From: Lichtheimia corymbifera B2541
Lineage: Eukaryota > Mucoromycota > Mucoromycetes > Mucorales > Lichtheimiaceae
Assembly (NCBI GenBank): GCA_000697475.1
Contig: JNEU01000919.1
Location: 1-64,000, forward strand
Length of the DNA: 64,000 nucleotides
Direction: 5' to 3'
Under the pieces are notes generated by a model that had not been told where the DNA came from, did not search any database, and saw only the letters and a list, made by a program, of their open reading frames with translations. A program made the position numbers and the translations under genes. Position 1 is the first letter of the stretch. The number at the start of each line of letters is the position of its first letter. Of this stretch, positions 1-10,021 are shown piece after piece.

Positions 1-382
1 ATTTGGGGTGCTGCACTAATGATAAAAGGTGCTGCACCATTTTTTTCACTTTCCACTATATAAATTAAATGCACCTTGTATGAAGAAAAAAAAGCGGTTG
101 TTGAAGATAAAGCCGGGGGCAATGAAATCATTATATGCAGTCGTTAACAAAGAGATGGCAGCTGTGAACAATTTGCTCTTGGTGATTAAAATTAAGCTCA
201 CGAGGGTGAACAATTCCCCGCCAGCAGCGAACAATGAAATCCGCAGCCATGAAATCAAGCCCCTCACCCACGAATCCAAGTCATCACGACCACGAACAAT
301 CATGCACTTGGCCACGAAGAAAGAATACGCAACCTTGAAGAAAGAATCCTCAACCACGAACCTTTTATTCTTAGGGGGAGTT

Positions 383-3103
383 TCATCTCGGAAATCCTGT
401 ATCCACCAAGCCCAATCCACCTTGTGAGCGAGGTAGACAACAAGTTTTCCAACTTGGAGAGGGAAAAAAGTTGCATACATACTTACGAATGAGCGTTTGA
501 CATTTTTGAAGCCATGCTTTAGGCACCACACAAACCTGTAACAAATGCCATAGCCGAGACAAAAGCAGAGAATTGGCCACAGTGGCTCTGCCCAGAACAG
601 AGAGCGTACGACCCTTGAGTGCTTGGACTTGAGCATCAAGGTTGGTATATAGGCGTTGTAAGAAGGTGTCCAATTGTCGATCATGGTGATAAAGGGGATA
701 GCCAAGGTAGGTCAAAGCATTTGGAGAGGTGCGATCGTGCCAGCTGGTGTTCATTGTGGCCAGCATGATTTGCCAAGAAGGATTGGGTTCACCGGAAAGA
801 GGGAAAACCACGGTCTTGTTGAGGTTAATTTTGCTGTTGGAAGCCAAGTTGTATGTCTTGAGGTGCTTGAGGAGAATATGCCATTCTGCTGGTGATTGAA
901 GAAAGACCAACAAATCATCAGCATACGCTAACACTTTGAATGGTGGTACATGGGATGAAGATAAATTAGTGCGGAAATGAATGCGTTGGTTCCATTTCTT
1001 GTTGGTGTTTGGATTACTCAAAGGTGATCCAAGGAGGAAGGGGTCGGAAATTAGGGTGCGTATGAAAGGTTCGAAAGCAATGTTGAAGAGCGGGGAAATA
1101 GGATCACCTTGACGTAACCCACGAAGTTGAGAAACAGGGGATGACAACCAGCCATTAATGGAAATGGAGATAGACGTGGAGAAGAAGAGGTGGAGGAATG
1201 AGTCAATGAATGGGGGAGGGAAACCAAACCTTGTCATTACCTGCTTAAGATAATCCGGATGTACTCGATCGTAGGCTTTCTCTTGGTCTAACAACACACC
1301 CACTGATGACGATGATGGACATAGACGACGGACATGATGCATGAGATTTTGTGCCACCCAACCATTATCTGAAATAAGGCGTTGGGCCAAAAACCCAGTT
1401 TGGAAGGGGTTGATCAAATGGTGCATAATGGGCTGCAACCGATTTGCCAGCAGTTTGGTAAAAAGCTTCGCATCCGAATTGATTAACGATAACGGCCGCC
1501 AATTTGCTAATAGTTGTGGATCACCTTTCTTGTACAGCAGAACCATACGAGTTGACATCCAAGAACGAGGATAAGAGTGTTGGAGGAGAGCTTGGTTCAT
1601 CACCGAGAGCAATAACCTGAGAACCGGTTCCCACGTTTGCATATGTTTAAACAACTCGAAAGGTAAGCCATCCATCCCAGGACTTCTCCCCAATGGTGAG
1701 TGATCAATAGCGCCAACAAGTTCATCCAAAGTGAAAGGCCGCATGAGGTGGTTACCTTGTGCTTCCGTAACTCGCACTGAAGAGGGAATGGAGGATAACA
1801 AGTGGTCAACAGCGGGCTGGTCAATCTCTGTAGGTGAATAAAGATCCATATAGAAATGGCGTGCATGTTGCATGATGTCTCCCATGGTGGTGAACAGCTC
1901 TCCAGTTTGTGGATCACGAAGATGGTGAATGGTTGTGGCGGCCTGTCGTTGTTTTAGCACGTTGAAAAAGTACTTGTTGTTGCGTTCACCGGATTCATGC
2001 CATCGGATGGCTGATCGTAACAACAGTTGCTTCGTAATGCGTTCTTGGATGGTGTCAATTTCTTTTTCAAGAGGTGGCAAGCATGGGTCTCGGTGTCCAT
2101 GCTGCTGCAAAATACCATGTCGACGGCGTTGTAGAGTGCGAAGTTGTTGCTTGATGGTAGGACTTTGCCGGAAGCTGTAATCAATTGCCGTCTCCTTCAA
2201 CACTGCTTTTAAATTGTCCCAGCACATTTGTGGATCCACTTCACAAAGATCCTCATCCAGTTGGTCGAAGTACCCGTTTACTGTGGATTGTAGCAACAGG
2301 TCAAATTGCGGCTCGTCATCCAATAAGACTGGGTTGAAACGCCAACAACTAGGGCCGGTATCCATGTCATGTACACGAAGATCCACTGTCAACATCTCAT
2401 GGTCAGTCCAAGCACGTGACATATACCATTGCTGTGCATTAGAGATCCTTGAGCGTAGGTCATGTGAGCAGAAAATGTAATCCACAGTGGTGTGAGTGTC
2501 GCCACGATGGAAAGTAGGTGCTGCATGAGGAGGAGAAAGCATGTCCGTGAGCTCTGGATACATGCAATTGTGAAAATGATCCAATAAGGATTGGCCCCAT
2601 GGACGAAGACCTGGGTCGAGCGTAGTGTGTAGGTGTGTGTTGAAATCGCCTATGATCAAGCACGGTTCGGAATTATCTATAAAGCAAGGCAAATCAAGGA
2701 GTGAAGAGAAAAACTCTGGTCGACGAGCCCTTTCTGCAAATGCATAAAGAACCACGATACGACACAAAGCCCCATGCGACGTACAAATGGTGGAGATAAT
2801 ACAACGTTGGTCAATCGTCACATAGGTATTGGAGAGGGTGAAAGAAGGAGAAAGGCAAATAAGGGCACAATGTTTAGTAAAGCATGAAGAGGAATTGGGG
2901 AAGAGACGGTGGAGGTGAGAGATATCTTGGTTAGTAAGTGATGAAGTATGTGTTTGTGATACTTCCTGTAAAGCGAGTATGTCAATGTTGAGAGCATGAG
3001 AACGTAAATGTCGAGTAAATTGTGATTGTTGTTGAGATTGTGCCTCTTTAAGGAACGAACGTGCGTTCAAAGAGGCGATACGTGCTGTATTGTTATTTAA
3101 CAT
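383..3103 (-). CDS. LINE ORF2: AP-like endonuclease and reverse transcriptase
   Basis: 906-residue uninterrupted ORF. The N-terminal ~240 residues form an exonuclease-endonuclease-phosphatase domain: LALQEVSQ (catalytic Glu), IIGDFNTH, VDYIFCS and WTDHEML. It would nick target DNA to prime reverse transcription. The RT domain spans roughly residues 480-780, with LLYKKGDP, NWRPLSLINSDAK, LLDQEKAYDRVHPDY, GLRQGDPISP and the catalytic AYADDLLVF. The ORF stops at GGLGLVDTGFPR, just where the related copy at 11.8-12.9 kb continues, and lacks the C-terminal zinc-binding (zf-RVT) domain found at 14.3-14.5 kb. It may therefore be truncated by a frameshift or rearrangement. The first ATG after ORF1 was taken as start. 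EN and RT motifs look intact, so this is the best-preserved LINE ORF2 in the window. Confidence 0.88.
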   Translation of the reverse strand: MLNNNTARIASLNARSFLKEAQSQQQSQFTRHLRSHALNIDILALQEVSQTHTSSLTNQDISHLHRLFPNSSSCFTKHCALICLSPSFTLSNTYVTIDQRCIISTICTSHGALCRIVVLYAFAERARRPEFFSSLLDLPCFIDNSEPCLIIGDFNTHLHTTLDPGLRPWGQSLLDHFHNCMYPELTDMLSPPHAAPTFHRGDTHTTVDYIFCSHDLRSRISNAQQWYMSRAWTDHEMLTVDLRVHDMDTGPSCWRFNPVLLDDEPQFDLLLQSTVNGYFDQLDEDLCEVDPQMCWDNLKAVLKETAIDYSFRQSPTIKQQLRTLQRRRHGILQQHGHRDPCLPPLEKEIDTIQERITKQLLLRSAIRWHESGERNNKYFFNVLKQRQAATTIHHLRDPQTGELFTTMGDIMQHARHFYMDLYSPTEIDQPAVDHLLSSIPSSVRVTEAQGNHLMRPFTLDELVGAIDHSPLGRSPGMDGLPFELFKHMQTWEPVLRLLLSVMNQALLQHSYPRSWMSTRMVLLYKKGDPQLLANWRPLSLINSDAKLFTKLLANRLQPIMHHLINPFQTGFLAQRLISDNGWVAQNLMHHVRRLCPSSSSVGVLLDQEKAYDRVHPDYLKQVMTRFGFPPPFIDSFLHLFFSTSISISINGWLSSPVSQLRGLRQGDPISPLFNIAFEPFIRTLISDPFLLGSPLSNPNTNKKWNQRIHFRTNLSSSHVPPFKVLAYADDLLVFLQSPAEWHILLKHLKTYNLASNSKINLNKTVVFPLSGEPNPSWQIMLATMNTSWHDRTSPNALTYLGYPLYHHDRQLDTFLQRLYTNLDAQVQALKGRTLSVLGRATVANSLLLSRLWHLLQVCVVPKAWLQKCQTLIRKYVCNFFPSPSWKTCCLPRSQGGLGLVDTGFPR

Positions 3104-3143
3104 ATTATTGATGAAGCTGGGGATTAGTAGACTCCCCAGAGGA

Positions 3144-4328
3144 TTATTGTGATTGCTGAATATGCTGACTCATGCTGCGTGTGATGCGTAGACTGGTTGC
3201 TGAAGCAGTTTTTTGTTTTTTCGTTGTGCGAATGTACTGATCATCATCATTGTTGTCAAGCATGTTGTGGTCGTTGTCAATAGGCTGAGATGAGGTGTGC
3301 TGATTCAAAATGTTGTCGGAAGTGCTGATTGCTATTGTTGTGGTGGAATCTCTGTTAACGTTGCTATCCGTCATATGTTGATCATCGGTTGCAGGTTGAG
3401 AAGCGGAATCAGTGTGCTGGTCGTTGGTTGAATTGTCGTGATCCTCTTCGGGCTGGTTGGTCGATGGATATGTTTCAAGGAGCTGAGAATCGGAAAGCTG
3501 ATTCATTTCTTGCAATGTCTTAGCTTTGCGAAGCTCAGAACAATTGCGACGAAAGTGACTAGGTTTGTGGCAGTAAAAACAGGTAATATCCTGCATCTTA
3601 GGACAGGTGTCCTTACGATGACCTTCTTTGTTGCAATAACGACAAACGGGGGGAGCATTTTTCCAGGAAGCTGGGTAAAGTTCACCCCAGCGTTCAATTG
3701 GAATAAACCGGGTTAAGGGGAGATAGTGAGGTTTATCATCCGATTGCATGGCGCCAGCGGGTGGTGATCGATCAAGAATTACGGTAGCTTCACCCTCAAA
3801 AGTTTCTGTCTCAGGTTCCACGTACAAACGAATTTGGCACACTTTGCTGTAGAGGCTCATGGTTTCCTCTAAGCCTTGTCGGATCGCCTCTTGTGGGAGG
3901 AAAGGTAGGGATGAAAAGTTCACTTTGGTAATTTCAGCATCCAAAGTCAAAGCCCGAGTAGCTCGATATGTAATGTTGTCATAAGTCACTCCGACATCAA
4001 TCGCCTGGTCTCGATGTTTATCATCTTCATAGCGTACTTCAATCAACAAAGCTTTTGGGTTACGTGAACGAGAGATAATGCGTGCTCCTAAAATAGGGCC
4101 AATTTGCTTGATCGTGCGATAGGCTTCTGCCTTGGATGGAATGTTGGTGCCAAAGTCAAAGATCACTGCATTGGTGTTGAGTGCTCTTGCAAGAATAGTC
4201 TCTGCTTGGCGAGCTCTACGAGCTTCTTCGTAATCTTCTTCTTCATAGAGAGTGATACTCTTATTCTTCACCACATTGGCCCAAGACCTACGCAATGTAG
4301 GACTTTGGGATGGTGGTCCTGTCATCAT
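3144..4328 (-). CDS. LINE ORF1: gag-like RNA-binding protein with CCHC zinc knuckles
   Basis: 394 residues. The N-terminus begins MMTGPPSQSPTLRRSWANVV. The middle (about 50-200) resembles the RRM-like part of LINE ORF1 proteins, and two CCHC knuckles follow: CRYCNKEGHRKDTC and CFYCHKPSHFRRNC. The C-terminal ~120 residues are low-complexity, rich in Asp, Asn, Gln and Thr, ending with a basic patch (TTKKQKTA). ORF1 proteins of this kind coat the element's RNA and chaperone priming. It is closely similar to the ORF1 at 12952-13860, where only the N-terminal part survives. It is followed after 40 bp by ORF2. Start chosen at MMTG; the second Met is equally possible. Confidence 0.85.
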   Translation of the reverse strand: MMTGPPSQSPTLRRSWANVVKNKSITLYEEEDYEEARRARQAETILARALNTNAVIFDFGTNIPSKAEAYRTIKQIGPILGARIISRSRNPKALLIEVRYEDDKHRDQAIDVGVTYDNITYRATRALTLDAEITKVNFSSLPFLPQEAIRQGLEETMSLYSKVCQIRLYVEPETETFEGEATVILDRSPPAGAMQSDDKPHYLPLTRFIPIERWGELYPASWKNAPPVCRYCNKEGHRKDTCPKMQDITCFYCHKPSHFRRNCSELRKAKTLQEMNQLSDSQLLETYPSTNQPEEDHDNSTNDQHTDSASQPATDDQHMTDSNVNRDSTTTIAISTSDNILNQHTSSQPIDNDHNMLDNNDDDQYIRTTKKQKTASATSLRITRSMSQHIQQSQ

Positions 4329-4479
4329 GACGAAAGTTGAAGTGGTGATTCAAAGTACTCAAAAGTGTTGAATAGCGGGAAGACCCTAGAGGGAAATAAA
4401 GTGTGAGTGGAAGAGGTGGAAATTAAATCTGTCATGCAGTCAGACATATCTATATACACCGATATCAATGCATGATACA

Positions 4480-5086
4480 TATTGGGATTGCCGGTCTCGA
4501 ACTTCAAACTTTCACACAATATGCTCTAGGACATGCTGAACAACTTAGTCTTAATAAAGAACCCCCACTTCATTTGAAAATTTCGAAAGGGAGAGCATAA
4601 TGTGTGGTTTACTATGATGGGCGGAAATTGGGAAAGCGCCGGATTTATGAAAAAGTCATTTAGTATGTAGTTTCTTGGCATTCCCCATCTCGCACTTGAA
4701 ACTTGGTCAGAAGGTACTCTCGCACATGCTGATCAACTCCATTCATTTAAAAACCGCATGGTTCATTATGTACATTTTGATTGCCGGCCAGTCCAAATGT
4801 AGGAGAAAAGTAGGGTTGGCGCTCCTGTTCCCCGAGATTGCCCACCTCGAACCTGAAATTTTCACACAACACTCTTTCGACCACACCGAGCAATTTCGTT
4901 CCCATAAAGTCACCAGAGTTCATTATGAAAACCTTGAATGTAAGAGAGACGACGAAGGGATGGAAACATAAATAGGGTGTACGGCTGTGCGCGCCGATAT
5001 TGCCTATGGCGAGTCCGAAACTTGGTCAAGAGGTGCTCTCGGTCATGCTGATCAACATCGTCCTCATAAAGCCTCTACACATCATT
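4480..5086. repeat. Degenerate ~170-200 bp tandem repeat block, copy 1 (four units)
   Basis: Four diverged units, each with a core like CTCGAACyTGAAACTTT, then CATGCTGATCAACTTC, then a CATTCATTTAAAA or TTAATAAAGAAC stretch and an A/T-rich tail. The whole block aligns unit for unit with 42856-43470, and in part with 23160-24140. Similarity ends at CATTATG (~5087), exactly where the DIRS inverted repeat begins. I see no ORF with coding character. Confidence 0.8.
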
Positions 5087-5356
5087 ATGTGCTTTTGACC
5101 GAGGCCTTTGGCCGAAGGTCTATCAACATTATACGATTAGTAGTGGACCCCATCATTGTGTTCACATCTTTCCCTTTATTTCGAGAGCCGATCAAAAAAA
5201 GAAATAAACGAATGAATGTGAATATCTATACTACTGTATCAAAATGAACGAGAGAGCGAGAGAAATGTGGGGTGGGTGGGTGGACAATGATGGGGTCCAC
5301 TACTATTCGTATAATGTTGATAGACCTTCGGCCAAAGGCCTCGGTCAAAAGCACAT
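5087..5356. repeat. Inverted repeat at the DIRS terminus (two 73-bp arms, 124-bp spacer)
   Basis: Arms 5087-5159 and 5284-5356 are reverse complements with a single mismatch (GATTAG versus GAATAG). Each contains GACCGAGGCC and the small palindrome GGCCTTTGGCC or its complement. A partial third copy in direct orientation to the left arm (GTGGACCCCATCATTGTG) lies at 5370-5387 and contains the stop codon of the recombinase ORF. Such inverted terminal and internal complementary repeats are typical of DIRS ends. Confidence 0.85.
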
Positions 5357-5379
5357 TATACTTCATAGTGTGGACCCCA

Positions 5380-6692
5380 TCATTGTGACTCCAGAGAATC
5401 GGACACCTCAGTGGACGAAGAACCCAAAGCCAAATCAGAAACTTGAGAGTGTGTCTCCTTGTTGATGCGATAGAAGGTTTCAAAAATCTCTCTTGATGAC
5501 CATCTACCATGGCATACGACATCATCCACCGAAGCACCTGCTTGGAGAGCTCTTGTCGCACCCAAAGCTCTAGCCTTGACACTTGCTGAATTAGGCAAAA
5601 GATCCATAACCTTGCGTATATGCTTGCCAACACGTTGAGCGGTGATAGCATGAAGAGGATTATTGTGACGATGGATGAGAGCATTAAGCGTTTCACCAGG
5701 GATCACAGGATGAGTTCGACGACAAGGAATATGGGCAATGCGTTGATGATAAGCGAGAAAGGCACGAACAGGACAAAGGAGTGGAGATGGATGTTGATAG
5801 ATGACAACAGAGCGTGTGATGCGTGAGCCATGACGCCGTTCTTTGGGACCCTTGATTTGCAACGTGATGGAGGTGGATGACTCGTGAAAAGAACAAAGAT
5901 CAAGGTCGATACGCTCAATGTCAGCAGGTCTGAGGAAGCCACATATGCCTAAAAGCCAACAGAGTTTGGCAGTGAGGTCGATCATCGGCATATCCATATT
6001 GGGGCCCAATTGATGAAAATGCTGCAAAATAGGATCAATGTTGACCGGTGTGTGTTGAGCTGGCTTGATGACTTGTTCGTTCACTCCTTGACAAAAGGCC
6101 AAATATATAGGATCGCGTGTGATGATGGAAGGATCGTCAAAAAGTTGTAGTAGTGCCGTGCGATATGATAAAATAGTGCCTGGTCGCCATTGTCGTTCTT
6201 GATGACCAGCCGCCAAAAGTTGATGAGATTGCTTGTCGAAGGTTGGAAAGGATCAAGGCCTTGCTGCTCGCACCACTGAATGAAACGTAGTTGAATAAAA
6301 GAATACTTTTTGTGTCGCTTGACAGACACAGGATTCAAAATGATGTCTTGGGCAGCTGTTGAAGCTCCCATATCGATCAAGCGTTGCCGTTTACGTGCCA
6401 GGCCGTCAGACTCCAATGAGGATTCTTGTGCAGAACGTTTGCTTCTTGATCCGGAGGTGGTAACACCGCTGAACGAGGAATCTTCAGAGGGCGACATGTT
6501 GACATTGCTTGAAGTGTTGGGAACCATATTGCTGAGGGCCACCATGGTGTGCTTAACGCTGCTGGCAGATGTAGATCCCTGAGACGTTGGATGATCAATG
6601 GAAGGAGATTCCATGGGGGACAAATGTACAGCCGACCTAGGTTGCTCCAGTCCAGACTCATTGCATCCGTTGCCATGGCTGATGGATCCCAT
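5380..6692 (-). pseudogene. DIRS tyrosine recombinase, frameshifted
   Basis: Reads in two frames: an N-terminal part (6692 to ~6220; low-complexity Ser/Thr-rich, then KKYSFIQLRFIQWCEQQGLD, the SAM-like core-binding region) and a catalytic part (6216 to 5380, 278 codons). The catalytic part shows GFLRPADIERIDL (first Arg of the R-H-R-Y set), PVRAFLAYHQR, then KARALGATRALQAGAS and the C-terminal CHGRWSSREIFETFYRI with a nucleophile-type Tyr. The frame break falls at INFW/LAAG (~6216-6222) and fits loss of one T from a T-run. The usual His-Leu-Arg box reads KARALGATRAL here, so one catalytic His may be missing. The family makes the recombinase that inserts DIRS circular DNA. Confidence 0.8.
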
Positions 6693-6699
6693 TTCTAAC

Positions 6700-7455
6700 T
6701 CACATGCTTGGGCAGTTGATGATTGAGGTGAGAAGCAAATAGATCCACGTGATGAGGTCCCAAAGCTGGTTCAGATGCTGGAAGTAGTGGTGAGCAAGCC
6801 TCCATTCGATCTGGTGTTGTAGAAGTTGAGAAGGTGAATCTGCTGGATTGAAGGCTGATGGGATATAATGCAGATGAATGCGTGTGTTGGTCGTGAGACA
6901 ATAATTCCATATGCTGTTGGCTAAATCCATCAATAACGGTGAACGTGTGCCCCCAAACTTGTTCGCATATGCTATTGTCGTCATATTGTCGCAATGTATA
7001 TCTGTAGGCATTTGCCTTGAAAATTGGGAAGATGAATCGCTTTCTAGATGACCATCAATTCCTTCCAATTGATATGCTGATCTTGATCCTTGATGTTCCA
7101 CTGACCCCGCCACGTGTGATTCTGTGTCACGATGCCCCAACCGAGATCGGATGCATCCGTGTACAGCTCCGCTTCCGGAAGTTGTGGAAGAAAACTCTTC
7201 CCATTCCATGTCCTCAGGTTGTCTCGCCACCATTCCAGTTCTAGCCGTGCTTGATGAGGAAGTTCCACCAACTTGTGCCAAGCCTTGTGATGCCGTATTG
7301 TACGATTTTTCAACGCCAGAAGATGTCGAGTCTTGAGCCTTGCTGGAAAAACCGCCATTAACAGACTTTGGGCTTTGCCAATAAAAGATGCGACTTGCTT
7401 GGGGGATGTAGCCATAGCTATGAATATTGGGATTAGCCTTTGGGTTGTGTGGCAT
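6700..7455 (-). pseudogene. DIRS RT (end) and RNase H remnant, frameshifted
   Basis: Only the last part of the polymerase survives. The frame entering at 7415 reads PKQVASFIGKAQSLLMAVFP, then LELEWWRDNL, and the RNase H motifs LYTDASDLGWG (Asp) and HINWKELMVI (Glu). It then stops near 7044 and continues in another frame with IHCDNMTTIAY (Asp) and SAFNPADSPSQ, the usual DIRS RNase H tail, to 6700. A one-base indel between about 7010 and 7044 explains the break. The YLDD-bearing RT palm is absent, removed with the 5' half of the element. It lies immediately upstream of the recombinase, as in other DIRS elements. Confidence 0.75.
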
Positions 7456-7582
7456 TTATAGGTAGTGCGGTATTCAATGGATTGAGCAATTGCATATAAA
7501 AAATTTCAAACTCAATTACTTTTTTGACAAAAATTGAATTTTCATATTCGAAAAAAGAAATTGTTGAAAAAGAAAAAGCAAA

Positions 7583-8107
7583 ATGGTCGCATTAAACGAA
7601 TTCCTTCCAATCAATCATATCCAATTTCGTGATAACCTTTCTAATGATTTGGATACATTCATGCAAAATGAGTTGGATATGTATATCAACCAACAAATCA
7701 TCACAAAAATCAAGGAGCGAATGAAATATCGTATGAAGTCTCTGTTTTCAAATGACCACTTTTTGTATTTAAGCATGAACAATGAGAGTTTTGTACTCAT
7801 AAGTTTAAAAAAGGAAAGCGTGATGGTATGTTTTGTGGTAAAAGGATCCGTACTAATTTACCTTATGGATCCAAACCAGATTACCTTTGCTGTAAACATA
7901 GCAAACAGCATATACCGAAAAAACGTATTATGCATGATACAAGTGGTAATGATGAAAACAAAGAGGTTAAAGTGCCGAACCAACCTATACAAAATCAAAA
8001 AAAGAAAAAAAAAGCAGGACCAAGGAAGATTATACTTGGTAATCCATCCTTCCTTTGTTTTAACAACATCCTGCCTTAATTATATCAGCACACAATACAA
8101 GCTATAG
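7583..8107 (+). pseudogene. Accessory ORF of the DDE element, putative zinc-binding, frameshifted
   Basis: The first frame (7583 to ~7795) reads MVALNEFLPINHIQF and is not recognised. The second frame (from ~7795 to 8079) gives THKFKKGKRDGMFCGKRI, then PDYLCCKHSKQHIPKKR and a Lys-rich tail, and looks like a small Cys/His zinc-binding or DNA-binding module followed by a nuclear-localisation-type basic run. A missing T in the TTT run near 7790 would join the two. PIF/Harbinger elements usually carry a second DNA-binding protein needed with the transposase, so this is its likely role here. No specific domain family is claimed. Confidence 0.45.
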
Positions 8108-8184
8108 TTTATGATTAATATGACTTATAGTGTATGCCCTTATATGCAAATATAAATAAAATGATGAGTACCCATGGTTTCGAA

Positions 8185-9573
8185 TTACTCGTCTTGTGGA
8201 ATCACAACGCCAACTACCTCTCTCATTTTAGATAAATCAACCTTCTCCTTTTGTTTACGTTTACGCTTTTTCATACCACTACGACTACGTTCATTAATTT
8301 TTTCAAAATCATCATCACTTTCCTCATGCTGTTTATCATTATCAGAGTAATCATCCATTACCATATCATCTGAAATATCTAATGAAAGTAGCTTCTTTTG
8401 TAATTCTATCATACTATCACGTGATTCCTTTTGTTCCTTTTTGCTACTGATATGTAACAATATCTAGCAGTTTTTCTTTAACTGGAAATTCAAAATCAGC
8501 TGACTCCCATAGCATATGATGTGGTTGCACCTTTATGCCAAATTTATCTGAAAACTTTTGGATATTCTTGAGTAAACAGGCAACACGAAATTGGAGATTA
8601 TAGAACTTGATGTTGTCCATTTTAACTACGGATTTATTGTTGTTGAATCGGTGAAATTTATTGCCTAATTCAGAGAATTGGTTTTCAATTTTAGAACGAA
8701 AGCTACCAAACACATCATTGAAATGCAATTCAGTGGCATCAAGGTTTACATTTATTTCTTTACGAATTGGGTACACATAATTATTTTTGGAGAAGTCATA
8801 TCCTTTTTTTTAGATGCTTTTTCAATGAATTGATTGACAAACAAGCTGTATCTACCATCTGTACCAATAGTATCATAATTGGTCATCTTCTGATACAGTT
8901 TCATGTTCAAAAACATGCTGCCATCAGAACTTCCAGCACAATATTCACTCCTGGATGTAAAAAGAATCATATCATTGATATCTGCTACTATCTGGGTTCG
9001 AATACCATTCTTTTTAAATTTATATGAGTATAGCTTTTCACGTTTTATATCAGTGTTGACATAGTTGATACGTGAATCATGACCATCAATAATCAATGTT
9101 ACATGCTTGAACAAATTAGGATTATTCAAATGTGCTAATAATACACGTAATTTCATAGATGAGAACATAGATGATAATCCTTGAGTCACAATTTTATCAA
9201 TCCTTTTATAATTATCTTCATCCATCCAAAATTTCTTATACATTCTATGGAAAGTACTATATGGTAGGTACCTTTCAATTTCAACACCAGAAATGCCAGA
9301 TACAAGATGAAACAGCAAAAACAAGCCTTTTTCGATTTCATAATATGGTCCTGGATATTCAACAGAATCATACAATACAACCAAAAAGTAAAACACAGCA
9401 ATGTAGCCAAGCTTATTAAGCAAAACCTTCTTAATATCATTGATCATTTTAACATGTTTCAATTCCGAACGATGCTTATAACGATTAGCTATGTTTGGCC
9501 AATTTTCATTCAGGAATTGCCAACGATTATAAACAATTTTGTCAACTTCAGAATTAATTTCTTGATGTTCCAT
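8185..9573 (-). pseudogene. PIF/Harbinger-like DDE transposase, frameshifted
   Basis: The first frame (9573-8752, 273 codons) contains the first catalytic Asp in VTLIIDGHDSRINYV and the second in CAGSSDGSMFLNMKLY. The second frame (8776-8444) contains the catalytic Glu in FGSFRSKIENQFSELGNKF, giving a DDE triad spaced like DDE_Tnp_4 (HARBI1-type) enzymes. The frame break coincides with an A8 homopolymer on the minus strand (8804-8811). A further frame (8460-8185) supplies an acidic then very basic tail (KKRKRKQKEK), perhaps a C-terminal nuclear signal after a second break, or a separate product. The enzyme would cut and rejoin the element ends. Confidence 0.72.
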
Positions 9574-9697
9574 TTTTAATTAAATAAAAAATTCAATTTT
9601 TGATTCTTAAACAATAAGATCAAGAAATCATTTTCATTTGATAATACCATATATATTATTATTTAAAAATTCATGACATCATCACATACAAAAGGTT

Positions 9698-10021
9698 ATG
9701 GATATACCCGCGGTACCAAATGCCATCCTGCAAGCATCCAAAGTTGTGAAGCTTTCTAAAGCATGGTACCGTCACTTGCCAATGTCTGACAGCTGCATGG
9801 ATATGATTGAGGAAGAGGAATTTTCCGAACACCAAGAGCGCATTTTGGCTGCCATCATATATGATCGTCTAGTCACTATGGGTAAAGCTGATCAATATGC
9901 AGCACAGTTGTTTGACAAGGTTTCGCGCTCAGGTCGCATCTGCTTCCTGCGTGAAACAACAGCGGCTGGTCTCAGTAAAGACCCCTACACCACCATATTC
10001 AATTTTAATCATGATATTTAG
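9698..10021 (+). CDS. Unrecognised 107-residue ORF before LINE copy 2 ORF2
   Basis: Begins MDIPAVPNAILQASKVVKLS and ends TTIFNFNHDI. It is predicted mostly helical, with an acidic patch (MIEEEEFSEHQERIL) and no zinc knuckle. It overlaps the start of the LINE ORF2 reading frame by about 11 bases (10011-10021), an arrangement seen between LINE ORF1 and ORF2. It may therefore be the end of this copy's ORF1, or a captured fragment. It does not resemble the CCHC ORF1 proteins at 3144-4328 or 12952-13860. Confidence 0.35.
   Translation: MDIPAVPNAILQASKVVKLSKAWYRHLPMSDSCMDMIEEEEFSEHQERILAAIIYDRLVTMGKADQYAAQLFDKVSRSGRICFLRETTAAGLSKDPYTTIFNFNHDI

Larger units (their letters stand above)
1..4390 (-). 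mobile_element. LINE (non-LTR retrotransposon), copy 1, 3' end cut by window edge or truncation
   Basis: Two-ORF non-LTR retrotransposon read right to left: a zinc-knuckle ORF1 (3144-4328), a 40-bp gap, then an endonuclease/reverse transcriptase ORF2 (383-3103). The 5' end is placed near 4390 because sequence to the right (from about 4400) matches the flank of a related repeat block at about 42788, while sequence to the left does not. The 3' tail is not visible. Bases 1-382 hold no recognisable zinc-finger tail, only a stretch ending in a duplicated GGTGCTGCAC motif (7-16 and 28-37), so the element may be 3' rearranged or interrupted. Confidence 0.8.
5087..7490 (-). mobile_element. DIRS-type tyrosine-recombinase retrotransposon, 5' truncated and mutated
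   Basis: The minus strand carries, in order, the end of an RT/RNase H region (7455-6700) and a tyrosine recombinase (6692-5380), then a terminal inverted-repeat structure (5087-5356). That order is characteristic of DIRS elements, which integrate with a tyrosine recombinase instead of a DDE integrase. The RT palm is missing: the element is cut at about 7460-7490 where the AT-rich DDE element starts. The left edge is defined by loss of homology to the tandem repeat block found intact near 43.46 kb. Both gene remnants carry frameshifts, so it is not autonomous. Confidence 0.75.
7528..9602. mobile_element. AT-rich DDE DNA transposon (PIF/Harbinger-like), inactivated
   Basis: A two-gene element with a convergent pair: a plus-strand ORF (7583-8107) and a minus-strand transposase (9573-8185). 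A 15-bp inverted repeat, CAAAAATTGAATTTT at 7528-7542 and its complement at 9588-9602, flanks the genes and may be part of the terminal repeats; true ends could lie somewhat further out (within 7460-7528 and 9602-9697). The region is strikingly richer in A and T than everything around it. Both genes have one-base frameshifts, two at homopolymer runs. Confidence 0.65.

Noticed and set aside
46..705. 219-codon minus-strand ORF overlapping the LINE ORF2
   Set aside because: It starts at TTG, lies out of frame with ORF2 over half its length, and has no recognisable domain. Treated as a shadow plus non-coding 3' sequence.
5226..5696. 156-codon minus-strand ORF at the DIRS end
   Set aside because: Out-of-frame shadow of the tyrosine recombinase running through the inverted repeat.
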